Assembly: GCA_016946835.1 (NCBI GenBank)
Contig: JACVTC010000037.1
Coordinates: 512,501 to 576,500 of the forward strand
DNA: 64,000 bases
Reading direction: 5' to 3'
From: Neocallimastix lanati (nom. inval.)
Lineage: Eukaryota > Neocallimastigomycota > Neocallimastigomycetes > Neocallimastigales > Neocallimastigaceae
Position numbers and translations under genes: made by a program. This document shows positions 1 through 13,717 of this stretch, in pieces; position 1 is the first letter of the stretch; each line of letters starts with the position of its first letter. The notes below the pieces were generated by a model. The model was not told the origin of the DNA, searched no databases, and saw only the letters and a program-made list of their open reading frames with translations.

Positions 1-266
1 TTTCTAATTTAATTTATATATATTTATATATGAAATTATTAATTAAATTTAGATAATAAAAAAATAACTACTTTAAAATTCAATTAAAAAAAAAAGTAAT
101 AAAATAAAGCAATTATACTCTTAAGAAATAGAAAAATTTGGAAGAACAAAAAAAAAAAAAAAAAAAAAAAACAAGCAAAAGAATAATAATAAAGTCTTTA
201 TTATAAAAAAAAATATATAATAAAATCATTATTTAAAATTATTTATATATAGAACAATAATAGAAA

Positions 267-1174
267 ATGTTAACAGATTTACAAAGTAAGTTATAAAATA
301 ATAAAAACATTATATTAATATTTGTAATGTAAATTTTAAAAGTTAATAATATAATAATTGAAATAATAAACTAATAAAAAAATATATATATTTTCTAATA
401 ATTATTAATGATTTATAACTTAATAATAATTTAACCTTTATTTAATATATATATAAAAAAAAAATCAACAATCATATTAATTAAGAAATTGGTGTTGGTT
501 TAACCGCTTTCGGTCTTGTATTTATGGTACTAGGTATCCTTCTTTTCTTTGATGCCGGTTTTATCGCTATTGGAAATGTAAGACTTTAAATTAAAAATAA
601 TAAGATAATTAATATTTTTAATAATATATATAACAATTTCTTATAATAAAAATAATAATAATAATAATAATTAATGATACTTTTAATAATGAATAAATTA
701 ATATATAATTCCACATTGGATATGTAAATATCATTTTTCAATTTTTATTTTTTCTTAATATAGATATTATTCTTAGCTGGTATAACAACAGTTATTGGAT
801 TCTTAAGAACTATATTATTCTTCAAAAGAAAGCAGAAGATATTTGGTACAGTATGTTTCTTTACTGGTATTTTCTTAGTTTTCATCAAATGGCCAATGAT
901 TGGTATTTTCATTGAACTTTTTGGATTTGTCAATCTCTTTGGGTAAGTTTATAAAACATAATAATTATTACTATTCATATATCCTTTTAAATTGTTTTAT
1001 TATCATCATCATCATTATTATTTTTCTTTCATTGGTTATATATAAAATAATAATTTTTATTGTTTTCATCAATTCTATTAAAAATAATAATAAAAAATGA
1101 TATTATACATATAAAATATTTTTTAAAAAAATAATACATGAATTAATATTTATATTTAAATTCACTTTCTATAT

Positions 1175-1212
<38 letters not shown>

Positions 1213-1474
1213 GTGATTTCTTCCCAGTAATATTATCATTTATGAGAAACTTGCCTATTATTGGTAACATATTAAATAAACCAGCTGTCAGAGAAGTAAA
1301 TATTAAATATCAGATCATAATTTCAATGATCTATTTATCTATTTAAATTCAATTATAATTATAATTGTTATTATTATTATTATTATTATATTAATTCAAT
1401 AATATATATATATTTAAATTAATAATAATTTATAGTTCACTGATAGACTTGTTGGAAAGAGACTCCCAGTTTAA
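267..1474 (+). CDS. GOT1: Got1-family Golgi vesicle transport membrane protein
   Basis: Five exons join in frame: 267-285, 486-577, 764-942, 1214-1295 and 1436-1474, giving 136 aa, the usual length of Got1 (about 138). The protein opens MLTDLQKIGVGLTAFGLVF, then has four hydrophobic segments: IGVGLTAFGLVFMVLGILLFF, ILFLAGITTVIGF, TVCFFTGIFLVFIKWPMIGI and FIELFGFVNLFGDFFPVIL. It ends with a short polar tail after RNLPIIGNILNKP. The pattern GLTAFG, LFFD, AIGN, KWPMIGIFIE, GFVNLFGDFFP matches the family signature closely. Known family role: a tetraspanning protein of early Golgi/COPII membranes that supports ER-to-Golgi transport and SNARE-dependent fusion. Every intron starts GTAAG/GTAAA and ends TAG or AAG; the last before exon 4 has a 26-base T tract next to the acceptor. 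The first exon is only 19 bases. Confident, because family match and all splice phases agree. Confidence 0.95.
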
Positions 1475-2172
1475 ATTTTATCTTTTGAAATAAAATTGTT
1501 TTTGTTATAAAAAAAATATAATAATTGAAATAAATAAAATAAAATAAAATAAAATAAAATACTAAAATAATAAATATTAAAAAATAATATATTATTAAAG
1601 AAGTTTTTTTTTTTTTTTTTTTATTTTTATTTTTTTTTTTATTTTATTTTATCTTATTTTATTTTATTTTAAATAATTAAAATAAAATAAACAAATTATA
1701 TTTAATAAAAAAATTATAATGTTAATAAAATTATATTTTGGATTATGTTGTACTATTGTAAATATTTATAATTAAGATAGTAGAATGGTTTATTATATAA
1801 ATATATATAATAATTAATTGTATATAACTATATTAAAAAGGACTATATATATATATCTAATTTTTTATCTTTTATAATTTAGAATCTTTTTTTATAAGGA
1901 AAGGTTGTTTAAAATAAAGTCGAATTAAATGTGATAAATATAAATATAAATATATACATAGTTTTATGTCAATGAAGTTGAACACTCCATCAAAAATTAT
2001 TAAATTTTATTTTCTATAACAGATATAATTATGATTGATTTAGCATACATTATGTTAAATCAATCAATGTTTAATAATTAATAGCAATTAATAATATATA
2101 ATATATAATTATAATATTAAATATTATTATAAAATAAAATATACAAATAAAAAGAAAAGTAATAATAATAAT
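1475..2172. other. intergenic A/T-rich stretch
   Basis: No gene is seen. It holds AAAAT pentanucleotide runs (about 1532-1565), a T tract with TTTTA units (1607-1675) and a 10-bp perfect inverted repeat at 2033-2042 and 2056-2065 (GATTGATTTA / TAAATCAATC) with a 13-base loop. Confidence 0.6.
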
Positions 2173-3334
2173 TGTTAAAGTTCAACATAATATTTAAACT
2201 TTTATACATAAAAGTATTATAAATATTTATAATATTTGATTATGTAATAATTTGTATTGTAAAATATAAAAAGAAAAATTTTTTTTATGAAATTAATATT
2301 TTGAGTCTTTTTAAATACTTTATTAAATCATATAAATTAATAAATAATAAATAAATTTTAATTGAATAATAATACATTTTATAGTGTACACATCATATCT
2401 TATATTGACTCCTTAACAGATTAAGAATTTCAAATACCAAGAGACCTATTATTATTAATTTTATTTTTTTTTTCTTTTAAGACGTTTTAATGATTCTAAT
2501 CATTTTAAAATATAATTAATTATTTTTTTTTTTTTTTGTTAATGTTTCAAAGAATGGCTAAAAGAAAGAATAACAATAATAATCATATTGAATACTCTGG
2601 TCAAGCATTATTAAATATTCTTGAATATAAAATTATCAATCTTAAATTAATTAATAATGATTATATTCAATATGTTAATGACTTAAATGATCTCTTTGAG
2701 CAACATAAAAATGAATGTAACAAATTAAAAAGGGTATCTTTAGATGAAGAAACAAAGCTCTTATATGCTGTAAATGAATTGGATAAAATTGGTATAAACT
2801 CACCACCAATTTATCAATTCAAAACTTTTGATGAACTTATAAAAGAATTAAATAAAAGGCATGATTTCTTTGAAAAAGCTGAAATTTTTAAAATCAAAAA
2901 GTACTGTCATGAACGACATAAATGTCAATAATATATATAGAAATGAAAACAATACTAATAATAATAAAAATTATAATAAGAATTATAATAATAAATTTCA
3001 TAACAACTATTATTGTCACATTTGTAGAACTAAAGGTCATTCTACTGACCACTGTAAATATAATTGAAATATTATATAATACTTAATGTAGGGGGAATGT
3101 TAAAGTTCAATATCATATTTATACTTTTATACATTAAAGTATTATAAATATTTATAATATTTGATTATATAATAATTTGTATGTAAAATATAAAAAGAAA
3201 ATTTTTTTATGAAATTAATATTTTGAGTCTTTTTAAATACTTTATTAAATCATATAAATTAATAAATAATAAATAAAATTTAATTGAATAATAATACATT
3301 TTATAGTGTACGCATTATATCTTATATTGACTTC

Positions 3335-3340
<6 letters not shown>
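2173..3340 (+). mobile_element. small LTR element with gag-like coding only (Ty1/copia-like, TR-GAG type)
   Basis: Two direct repeats of about 245 bp bound it: 2173-2418 and 3098-3340. They begin TGTTAAAGTTCAA and the first ends CCTTAACA, so the ends are TGTTAA...TTAACA. A purine-rich tract (GTAGGGGGAA, 3088-3097) sits immediately before the second repeat, as expected for a polypurine tract. Inside, 2536-2931 encodes a charged gag-like helical segment, and 2990-3067 encodes a zinc knuckle of the form C-x2-C-x4-H-x4-C (CHICRTKGHSTDHC). No protease, integrase or reverse transcriptase is present, so it would depend on another element. It sits within AAT repeats on both sides. The two LTRs are about 95% alike by eye, suggesting a fairly young insertion; the coding part does not look fully whole (about one or two breaks). 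Treated as a fossil. Confidence 0.8.

Positions 3341-3405
<65 letters not shown>
3335..3405. repeat. (AAT)n microsatellite
   Basis: About 22 uninterrupted AAT/ATA units directly follow the downstream LTR. The upstream LTR is also preceded by AATAATAAT, so the LTR element probably inserted into this array. Confidence 0.9.
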
Positions 3406-3409
<4 letters not shown>

Positions 3410-4406
3410 GAGTAAACCCAAATTTTCAAAAAATAAAAATTATTATTACTATTATCTACTATTAAAATTATAATTATTATTTTATATATTTTTTAATAAA
3501 GAGACTCAAATAAAAAATATTAAAATTTAATTTTTTATTATTTATTTATTATTTATTATTTACATAATAGAGTATTTATAATACTGTAATGTACAATATA
3601 AGAAATATATGTATATATATATTTAAAAAAAAAAAAAAAAATAAATAAAATACTAAAAAAGTTATATTCATGAAAATATATATATATATATATATATATG
3701 TTGTTAATTAGTATTATAATGTCACAAATTTTATTAGGTTTAAACATTGGAGTAAATATAAACTTCAATTTATTACATTTATTATAATATTGATGTGTAA
3801 TATAATATGAAATCAATTTATCGTTTGTAACCATACATTTATAAAAAACAGTAAATAAAAAAAAAATAAAAATAAAAATAAAAAAAATAAAATAAAATAA
3901 GAAACATTTCAATTATTAACATTTTTAATAAAATTTTCATTATTAAAAATAGTGATGAATTAAAAACTGAATACTATACGAATTAATAATACTTAAATTT
4001 TATTGATATATATTTTATAAAAAAAAAAATATTAAAATTTAAAATTAATAAATAATTAATAATAAAAAAAAAAAAGAAAAGAAAAGAAAAAATAAATATA
4101 ATATATGTACTTCTATTGCATAGGAGATTTTTAAAAAATTTTTATATTATATTTAATTTTATATTTAAAGTTTTTTTTTTTTTTTTTTTTTTTTTGAAAG
4201 TTATATATAATATAAATATATAATATTTTTCATATTTATTAATATTATTATATTTTCAATAAATTGAAATGAATACATAAATATTTTAAAATATATAAAT
4301 AGCATAATAATTTTTATTGGCATGTTTCTTTTCTTTTTTTATTTTATAATATATTCATGATGTCTATGGTACTAAAAAAATCTTTTTTGACATACATATA
4401 GAAAAA

Positions 4407-4447
<41 letters not shown>

Positions 4448-4773
4448 TTGCCATTCTTTTTTAATTTATTAACTTTTATATTTTATATATTTTATATATG
4501 TAGATTAATAATTTAAAGTATTTAAAATTTAAAGTGAAAATTTTCAATGATATTAATAAAATATTATTTAATATAATTAAAATAAAATAATAAAAATATA
4601 TATAATCTATTTATTGAATAAACTTAAAGTTTTCTTATTATCATATTTTATTTCGTATCTACTAATGATATATATAATAAAGATATATTATTATTATTAT
4701 TATTATGAATTAAAATTTATTTTTACCGGAAAATGATTAATCTTTAAAATCTTTATATTTCATAAAATAAATG

Positions 4774-4810
<37 letters not shown>

Positions 4811-5290
4811 TAATAAAATATATATATTCTAAATATATAATTATATAAAATAATAATAGTAATAATAATAATAATAATAATAATTATTATTTCGGAAAAT
4901 ATTAAAAATTAAATAAATAATAATTATTATTATTATTATTATTATTGAATAAAGTAAAACTAAAAAGATATATAAGTTTTTTCATTTTTAATTCATTAAT
5001 TTTTTTTTTTTTTTTTTTACAAAACTTTTAGTATTTTTTTTCATATAATCATATTTTTTATTACATATTCCATAATTTTTTATCATTTATTATTTCAATT
5101 GTATTTATATAGAGAAGCATTTAAAATTTAAGCAATTAAAAAATAAGTGAAATTACATATTTATATTCAATCAAAATCAATTTTTTTTCTTTTATATTTG
5201 TAGAAAGCAGATTTTTAAAATTAAAAATATTCAACCATTAAAAAGATACAACATTAAAAAAAAAAAAAGAAATTAATATTTGTATAAGGA
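3406..5290. other. intergenic A/T-rich stretch with one doubtful ORF
   Basis: Mostly homopolymer A/T and (AT)n, (AAT)n tracts (for example 4408-4447, 4770-4799, 4858-4883). A minus-strand frame at 3556-3912 (118 aa) is open; its ends are low-complexity Phe/Ile/Tyr, but its middle (about 3700-3860) is less biased and includes ISYYITHQYYNKCNKLKFIF. That middle could be a relic of a coding sequence. No family is recognised and no splice partners were found. Confidence 0.4.
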
Positions 5291-5656
5291 ATGAGACTTT
5301 TATCAAAAAATATTATTTCAGTTGCCATTTTATTGGCTTCTTCATTGAAAACATTAGCACGTCCTGTTACATCAAAGCATCCTATTGAATTAAAAGGTGT
5401 CGGTAGTTTAATTAGTGCTAATCAAGTAATTAATTTTTTTTTTAATCTTTTTATTAATAATTAAATAAAATAAAATAAAAAAAAGTTTAATATTGACTCA
5501 TTTCTTTATATTAAAAATAAGTTTTAATATTATTAATTATTATTATTATTTTCAAAAATATTTATTAAAAAAAAAATATTTTAAATAATATTTAATAAAT
5601 ATATATATATTTTATTATTATTTCATTAAAAATAATCTATTTGTAAAAAAAAAAAA

Positions 5657-5692
<36 letters not shown>

Positions 5693-8104
5693 AAGGAAAG
5701 AGTAAATCATCATGTGAGAGAAGAAGAAATTGATGAAAAACAAGAAACAAATTTAAATATTGACATAGAACCATTTGGTCCAATCTTTGATTTAGTTTGT
5801 CAATCCGATATTTCAGATTGGTGTTCCTTAAATTTAGAACAATGTTCCTTTGTTAAGAGTAAAGAAATAAATTTTAACTTTGATTTTTTTTTTTTTATAA
5901 ATATTTGATATATATATATATCTTTTTTTTTTTTTAAAAAAAAAAAAATATTTAAAATTAAAATAATTTATAAATAGAAGTTTTTATAATAAATATATTT
6001 GTATTTGAGTTAACATATTTTAAATATATAAAATTATATATATATACTAATTATTTCATTTTTCTATCTTTCCTATATTATTATTATTCTTATTATTATT
6101 TTTTTATTTTTATATTATATATAATATTATTTATATTTTTAATAATATTTAATATTCATTCACTCTCTAAATTTAATAAATCAAATAAATTAAATATAAA
6201 TCACAACCACAATATTTATAAACAAAAAATTACATTACATCTATATATAAAATCAACAATATAAATCAAAAAAAATAAAAACCGGGAATATTATAAATAA
6301 AATAAATTAATAAAATATATATACTAAAAACTTTAATTATTATTAAAATAATACTAATGATAATACTATTTACTAAATAAATAAATAATAATAATATAAT
6401 AATAATTAAAAAAATTTCAAAAAAAAAAAAAATATTAAAAATTTAAATATATATGATATATATTAATGTATAATGAATATAAATAATTGTACAATAAATA
6501 TCTATTTGTATTTATATATATATATATATATTATTTATTATAATATATTAGCACTTTGTGTTAAGAATAATGAAGGTAACTACTGTGCCTTTGATATTTA
6601 TAAGCAATATCTTGAGGTTACTGACAACAACACGAAACCATTAGCAAGCTATACTGACTTGTGTAATGATTGTTTAATAAATATGTCAAATGAATTCCAA
6701 AGAGTCAGTAAAGATTTGGATTCTATTTCAAAAATAGACTCTATAACTGAAATGTGTAAAATAAAAAAACTTATGAGGATTTTTGTCTTTGATAAAAGTA
6801 GAAGTAATAGTAATCAAAATGGTAATATTATTTCAACATTAGCTTCCCTTGCTCCTTCTAACAATTCCAAACTTGAAAAGAGAAATTATGGTAAAATACA
6901 TTCATTTAAAAATCCAGAAGTTAATGGTTTTGTTAAATCAAGTGGTAAAGTCAAGTTTGGTGAAGTAGGCGTTAATGAAAAAGTAAATTCCAGTATTCAT
7001 TTAAAGAATCTTAAAAAGAGATTTATTAAAGAAAAGAGTAAGAGACAAGAGGAAGTTACTGATGAAGAAATGATGATGATGGATATTAAAGATAAAATTG
7101 CCTTAGCTATTGAAAACATTAAAGAACTAGCTCTACAAAAGGTAAATAGTGTTCTCAGTAATCTTGAAATTAATGTCAATGTTATGTTAGAAGATGATTT
7201 ATTTATTGCTGATCCTGAAAATACTAGAGAAAAGAATGTTATTACCAATGAAATTTTAGGTAATATTAAAAACATTTTGAATGATATCGATGATGGAGAA
7301 GAAGGAGATGATGAAGATGATGAAGTAGTAGAAGAAGATAAAACTGACCTTGCTGAAGAAATTACAGAAAATGCAAGTGATATTTTTGAATCTGAGAGTC
7401 AAGAAAATATTTCAATGAATAAAAAATCAGAAGCCATATTAGATGAAAATGGTATCTTCAAGGTTAATGAAAATGATCCAATATATGATGTATTTATTGC
7501 TGAAGTACCAACAGCGACTAATACCCTCATTGAACCAACAGATATTATTACTGAAGAAAGTATTATTCCAACTCAAGCTGTGCCAGATGAAAGTGAAGAA
7601 GGTAGTGGTGAAGAAGGTAGTAGTGAAGAAGGTAGTAGTGAAGAAGATGATGATGACAAATCCCCAATATTTAAACCAGGTAAGCCATCATGGCCATTTA
7701 AGTTAGAACATTTCAAAAAGCCAGGTCATTCAAAGAAACCATCGAAGTTTGGATGGCCACATAAACAACATGTACATACTGGAAGATCCAATGACATATT
7801 ACATAGCATCAATAGAATATTTGAAGAAAAAAACGAAAGAAAAGAAAGTCCAAAAGTTAATCAACATGAACATGTTTCATCCAAAAAGCATAGTTGGGCA
7901 GCTAAAAAAAGTGAAATTTTCGGTAATGAAATTCATCGTGCAAATGAAGAATCAACTGAAAACAAAGAAGTAAAATTAAATAGAAATAATAATCACAGAG
8001 ATACTAATGAAGAAGTTTATGAAGTCGGTTCCAAAAAAGTAAATTGGATTAATAACGTTCATTTAACTAAGCCATCTTTAAATTTCAGAGATGATAAGAA
8101 ATGA
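5291..8104 (+). CDS. secreted protein with eight N-terminal Cys and charged repeat-rich C-terminal half
   Basis: Three exons join in phase: 5291-5425, 5696-5858 and 6552-8104, giving 616 aa. A signal peptide is clear (MRLLSKNIISVAILLASSLKTLA, cleavage near residue 23). Residues 71-168 form a Cys-containing domain with eight Cys at about 80, 88, 95, 102, 111, 137, 140 and 168, including LCVKNNEGNYC and LCNDC, an even number that suits disulfides. Residues about 270-310 are very acidic (Glu/Asp/Gly). A SEEGS-type repeat lies near 385-410, and then come Lys/Pro/His-rich (KPGKPSWPFK) and basic segments. The Met codon near 6473 is inside the intron and is not the start. The layout resembles fungal secreted proteins with a small Cys domain (DUF7729-like is one possibility, not established). 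Probably a cell-wall or extracellular protein; function unknown. Confidence 0.75.
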
Positions 8105-8364
8105 GAAAATAGTTAATAAAAAATAAAAATATATATATAATAAAGAATAAATAAATAAATAAATAAATAAATAATATAAATACACAAAATGAAATAAAAC
8201 TAAAATTAAAATATTAAATTTATTTATAAATTTTAGAATTAAAATAAATATAAATAAAAATTAATAAATAAATAAATAAATAAATAAATAAAAATACAAT
8301 ATGTATATAATTTCAAATAAAATAAAATAATAAATAATTAATTTTTAGTTTATCAACATAAATA

Positions 8365-8404
<40 letters not shown>

Positions 8405-8660
8405 TTTTCTTGAATTATTATTATATAAACATTTTTTTTTTTTTCTTGAATTATTATTATATAAACATTTTTTTTTTTAAAAAAATAAGAATAAAAAAAT
8501 ATTTTATTACAAAAATTTGGGTAAAAGGGTATAAAGGGAAAAGGAAACAAAAAAAATTTTTTTTTTATTATAATTATATAAAATATTTAAAAAAGGAAAA
8601 ATCAAAATAATTTACTAGTAACAAAAATATTTCATAATAATTTAAATATATATATATATA

Positions 8661-8703
<43 letters not shown>

Positions 8704-10088
8704 TAACCAAATAAACAAATATATAAATATATAAATAAATTAATAATAATAAATAATATACAAATTTAAAATAAATATTCATATTTTTTTTTAATAACAA
8801 AAAAAAAAAAAAAAAAATAAAATAAAATAAAATAAAAATATTAATAATATTATATTTTAAATTCTCTATTACAATTATTAAACTAAATAAAAATAAAATA
8901 AAATTATAGATTATATTCAAATTAAATAAATGAATTTATTTTTTTTTTTTTTTTTTTTGAATTATATAGTTTTTTATATATTTTTTATTAATATAAATTA
9001 TTTGTTTTTATTAATTTCTTTTTTGTTTTTTAATAATTTAAAATGTCTTTTATTATTTATTTATTTATTTATTTAATCTATTATATTATTACTATTGTTT
9101 CTGCATTTTTACTTTTATTTTATTTTTTGATTTTTTCATATTAATGTAAATTTATTTATTATTTTTTTTTTCTTCAATAAATATAAAAATTTATTGCAAT
9201 TACTAAAATTTTATTAATTAATAAAAGTACTATATTTTATATAATATTGATATTAATAAATATATTATTAATATAATTTCATTATTGTTAACTTTTTATA
9301 TTAATATTAATATTATTATTATTGTTTCGTATTGTATTGTTTTGTTTTGTTTTGTATTTTTTGGTATTTAATAGTATTCATAATTTATCATTTTATAAAT
9401 ATTATAATTATGTAGTGTTATTGATATTTCTACTTAAACATTTATAATTTTTTAAATGGTGATAAATCATGATTAGGATTATTCTAATGAATTTTTTATG
9501 TATTTATGTATTGAACGTTATGAACTTATATTTATATATATATATATATATATATATTTGTATAAATTTATTTTTATCCGTGTGTTATAAAGTGAATGTG
9601 ATTTATTTTATTATTTTTATTATTATTATTATTCATATTTATTTGGTTATCATTATTTTTTTTTTTTTTTTAATTTTTTTTTCATTTTATTTTTTGTTTT
9701 TTTAAATTTTGGTTTTATTTATTTATTTATTTATTTATTTTTTTACTTTTTGACATTTTAAATATTTTTATAATTTTTTTTTATTACTTTTGTAATATAT
9801 TTTAAATGTTAACGCTATGGTAATTATTTCACCATATAAAAAAATTAATATATTAATATTACTAAGTATAATATATTAAATTTTTCATATTTTTATTAGT
9901 ATTTGAGTTTTTTATTTTATTAAATTATTATTATTATTTATTATTATTATTATTATTATTTTATTATTATTATTACTTTTTTCACTTTCTTAATTGGAAT
10001 ATTTATATTATCTTTTTTTTTTTTTTTTTTTTTTTTTCTTTTATCTTTTGGTTTTTCTATCTATTTTATTTTATTTTTATTTTTATTT

Positions 10089-10132
<44 letters not shown>

Positions 10133-10811
10133 TTTTTGATATTAAACCATAATTTGAATAATAATAATAATAATAATAATAATATTTCTTTACTTTTTAA
10201 TTTCTTTACTTTCGTTTTGTTTTGTCGTTATGTAATATGTAATGACTATATAATTTATGAGAAAAGGACTATGAGGAAAAATAAAAAAAAAAAAAAAAAG
10301 AAGAAAGATGTGAAGTAAAATAATAAAAATATATATATTATTAAAAAGGTTATTTTAAAATTAAATGGTAAATATAATTGAAATTATATAAAAATTAAAA
10401 ATAAAATAATAAAATGTAACATTAAATTATTAAATAATAATAATAAAATATTATATATATATATGTATAAACAAGGGTTAAATAAATAATTAATTTATTT
10501 TAGTGTATTGTTCTTAATAACGAATATCATGAAAACTTATTATTATTATTATCATTATTATTATTGGCATTAATTTTTTTTTTTTTTAATATATAATTTA
10601 TAAAGTTAAGTAAAAGTTTGCAATTAAATAAGATTGTTTATGCTTATAATAATAATACATATACATTTATGTATTATTATTCGATGGTATTTAATATTTT
10701 GAATTTTCATCTTCTAAAAAAAATTTTTGAAATATTTCTGATTTAATTTTTTTTTTTTTTTTTTTTAAATATTATTCACTGTCTAAAATTCCACTTTGAT
10801 ATTTAAAGTAT

Positions 10812-10863
<52 letters not shown>

Positions 10864-11277
10864 TATATATATATCATATATTTATTTTTTAAATTGATTT
10901 TTACTCATTCCTTTGGTATCATTATTTTTTTAATTATTTATTTTTATTTTGTTATTTTATTCAATTTTATTTGATATTGTTTTCATCATTGTTTTTATAT
11001 ATTATTTATATGTATTTTAATATTTTCTTTTAATACTAATTAAAAATAAATAAAATAAAATAAAATAAAAAATAAAATAAAAAAAAAATAAAATAACTTA
11101 ATAATAAATATTTATGAAATAGTTTTTGATGCTTACTATTTTTTTTTTTTTTTTTAACTTGATCTTATCTATAAATATCTTCTTTTTTTTTTTTTTTTTT
11201 TTTTTCTTTTCTTTTCTTTTCTTTTCTTATCTTATCTTTTTCTTTTCTAATGAGCATTTTATTAGGTGTAGGAAAAA
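8105..11277. other. intergenic A/T-rich stretch
   Basis: No gene is supported. It contains AAAT runs (8150-8175, 8260-8293), two copies of a 36-base unit beginning CTTGAATTATTATTATATAA (8409-8480), and many homopolymers, including a T run of about 47 at 10814-10860. It ends with TTTTC repeats (11205-11230) just past the stop of the downstream minus-strand gene. Long reading frames here are low-complexity only. Confidence 0.6.
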
Positions 11278-13717
11278 TTAGAGACCATGTACTATACCAA
11301 AATTAGGACCTTTTTGAATTTTTAATTTTACTAAATCAATACATGTTTTTGAATCTTCATACGAATCATGACCATCTGTACCATCTTGAATAAATCTTTG
11401 GAGATATTTATTTGCTAAATATTTTAATCCAAATCTCCAAGGTAAACCCATTGGATGTGGATATAGTAGTACAGTGTCTATTACTTTTTCATGTATTAAC
11501 TAATAAATAATTTTAATTTTATAAAAAAATTATAAAAATAAAATATAAATAACTTTTTGTTTTAATATATATATATAATTTAAAATATATATAAAATATT
11601 TACTCTTAATGCATTTAAATCATTTTCAAGTCTAAATAATTTTTTTATTTATATAAAAATTAAAAATATAAATAAAGCATAAAAAATATTAATGATAAAT
11701 ATATAAATAAACAGTATTATATTATGTATATTTGTATTTATTAATATATCATTAATATATTTATTATTTTTAATAAATAATTTACCCTTGTCCTATAATA
11801 ATTGTATCTCTACTCATAATTTCAGCCATCTTTGCTTTTACACCATCAAGATCTAAAGTAGCTGTACTTAATTCTTTTATTCCGGAATAACGAGTATTCA
11901 AATCAATAATACAATTATGAGGCTTACATAATTCATCAATAACCGTATTACCTTTCCAATCAACAACTGTGATTCTTGTTAATTCTAATCCACCTGTAGT
12001 ATATGACTATATTAAAATAAATAAATATAACAAGTTAGATTTTTTATTAATATATATATAACCATAAAAAAAAAAAAACATTTATTTAAATTATTATTTT
12101 CATTTAAAAAATTAATTATTTAATTTTTCTTTTTTTTTTTAATTAATTTTTTTTTACCATTTCACAATCAAGAGCAACCACTTTCAATATTTTCTTATTA
12201 TTTAGATCGTGTTCAGGAAGTTGAGTAAATGGAATATCATCTTGTAAACCATCAAAAGTTTCACATTTCCATACATGTGGACCTTTCGTACAACCTTCAC
12301 TACCAACACCACCATCACAACAACTATATAAGCGAACTGAAGAATGTGGGGATTTTCTTAATTTACCATAATGATAAGAACAAGCTTCTTTTTCCTGATC
12401 TGTTAATAATGGTATATCTGAATTACTTTTTGGAACAAATCGACATTGACAACGGGCACAAGTTTTAGTTTTATCTTTAACTGTTGAAAATATTTTACCA
12501 TAAGTTTTTGAATTTGCAACAAAATTGTTTGGTGATGAATAAGAAGGTGATCCTGGATTTTTATTTTTTAATTCTAATTCTTCCGTTTTAATTCTTTCTA
12601 ATTCGGCCTTTAAAATATCATCTCTATGATCTTTATTTGAATTATATTCATTTAATAATTCCATTGTAGGATAGTTTAATGTCTTAAATTCATCATTTTT
12701 TACTAAATATGTCAAAAGAAGTCTATAATCTGCATCTGGTATTTCTTTAGTTTCTTCTTCCTTTTTTATGGCTGATGGAGGTTTGTAAATTCCATCAATG
12801 CCTGTATCTTGAATTGATGTAGCAATATCTCTTGCCTTTAGATGTGTTAAAATATGGGTTGCAGATATTTTATAAGTTTTCTTTGAACTTTTGTCATATA
12901 AAGCTTTTTCCTGATCTAATGAATGTTGTCTAGCTAAATCTGGATTTAAATTCAATATTGGTTCATAAATACGTTGAAATTCTTTAAAGAATGTTAAGGC
13001 CATTTTTTGACGAACATTTCTTGGAATTTTACTAATTGCTGTAGGATAAATTTTTGGAATAGAACCTGGAATGATACTACTTTCATACTTTTTCTCAAAA
13101 GCTTCAATAGAACTTGCTACATCATCTTTAACATTCATAGTAGAAGTCAAATTTGATATAAGTTTTGTATTTGTTGAATTAGAATTAATTTTTCCATGTG
13201 TAGTGGATGAATTTGTTTTTGAATGATAATTAGATGAAATAATTGTAGAGGAATTATTCGTACTATTACTATGATATCTTTTATTAGTGCTATCTCTTTT
13301 ATTTTCATCATTGCGAGTTGAATGTGAAGAATTGGAACTATTACTTGTCATACTATAGTTTTTACTTCTACTTAAACTAGTATAACTGCCACTACTACTA
13401 TTTCTTCCATGACCACGAACATAACTATGATTTTCATTATTTTCTGATTGAATATTTATTTTTTTGTATGTCTTTTTCATTGTATGGTCAGTTTTTTGTG
13501 AATAATGTGACGATTTCTTACCATAGTTATTTATATTATTTGAATTATAACTTGAATAATTATTTTTTGAATATTTATCATTATTTCCGGAATATGATTT
13601 AATTTTGATTTTTTGATTATTTCTTATTTTGTTATGTGAAAAAGGACATAAGTCACCCTTTTCACAATTAGGATAAAAAACACATTCAATATTTGAAAAG
13701 CGTGTAGTGGGAAACAT
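11278..13717 (-). CDS. REXO1-type DEDDh RNA exonuclease
   Basis: Four exons on the minus strand: 13717-12158, 12006-11786, 11631-11604 (only 28 bases) and 11499-11278, all phases agreeing, giving 676 aa. Residues 12-28 are a CCCH zinc finger (C-x5-C-x5-C-x3-H) right after the family-like start [12 protein letters not shown]; an ATG 33 bases upstream is less likely. Residues about 30-190 are Ser/Asn low complexity. About 215-290 ([17 protein letters not shown] to [13 protein letters not shown]) match the elongin A-binding region of REXO1. About 420-490 hold the Cys/His zinc site ([25 protein letters not shown]). The exonuclease domain has ExoI ALDCEM (D517, E519), Exo[10 protein letters not shown] (D598) and ExoIII HDSYED (H647, D652), a complete catalytic set. 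Family members trim 3' ends of structural RNAs; the substrate here is inferred only. Confidence 0.92.

Noticed and set aside
6473-6551. ATG at 6473 as the start of a 543-codon gene
   Set aside because: The first 26 codons are an A/T intron tail; joining at 6552 continues a signal-peptide exon and a Cys domain in phase.
9469-9705. Plus-strand 78-codon hydrophobic frame
   Set aside because: Low-complexity Tyr/Ile/Phe from AT and ATT runs; no splice neighbours or family resemblance.
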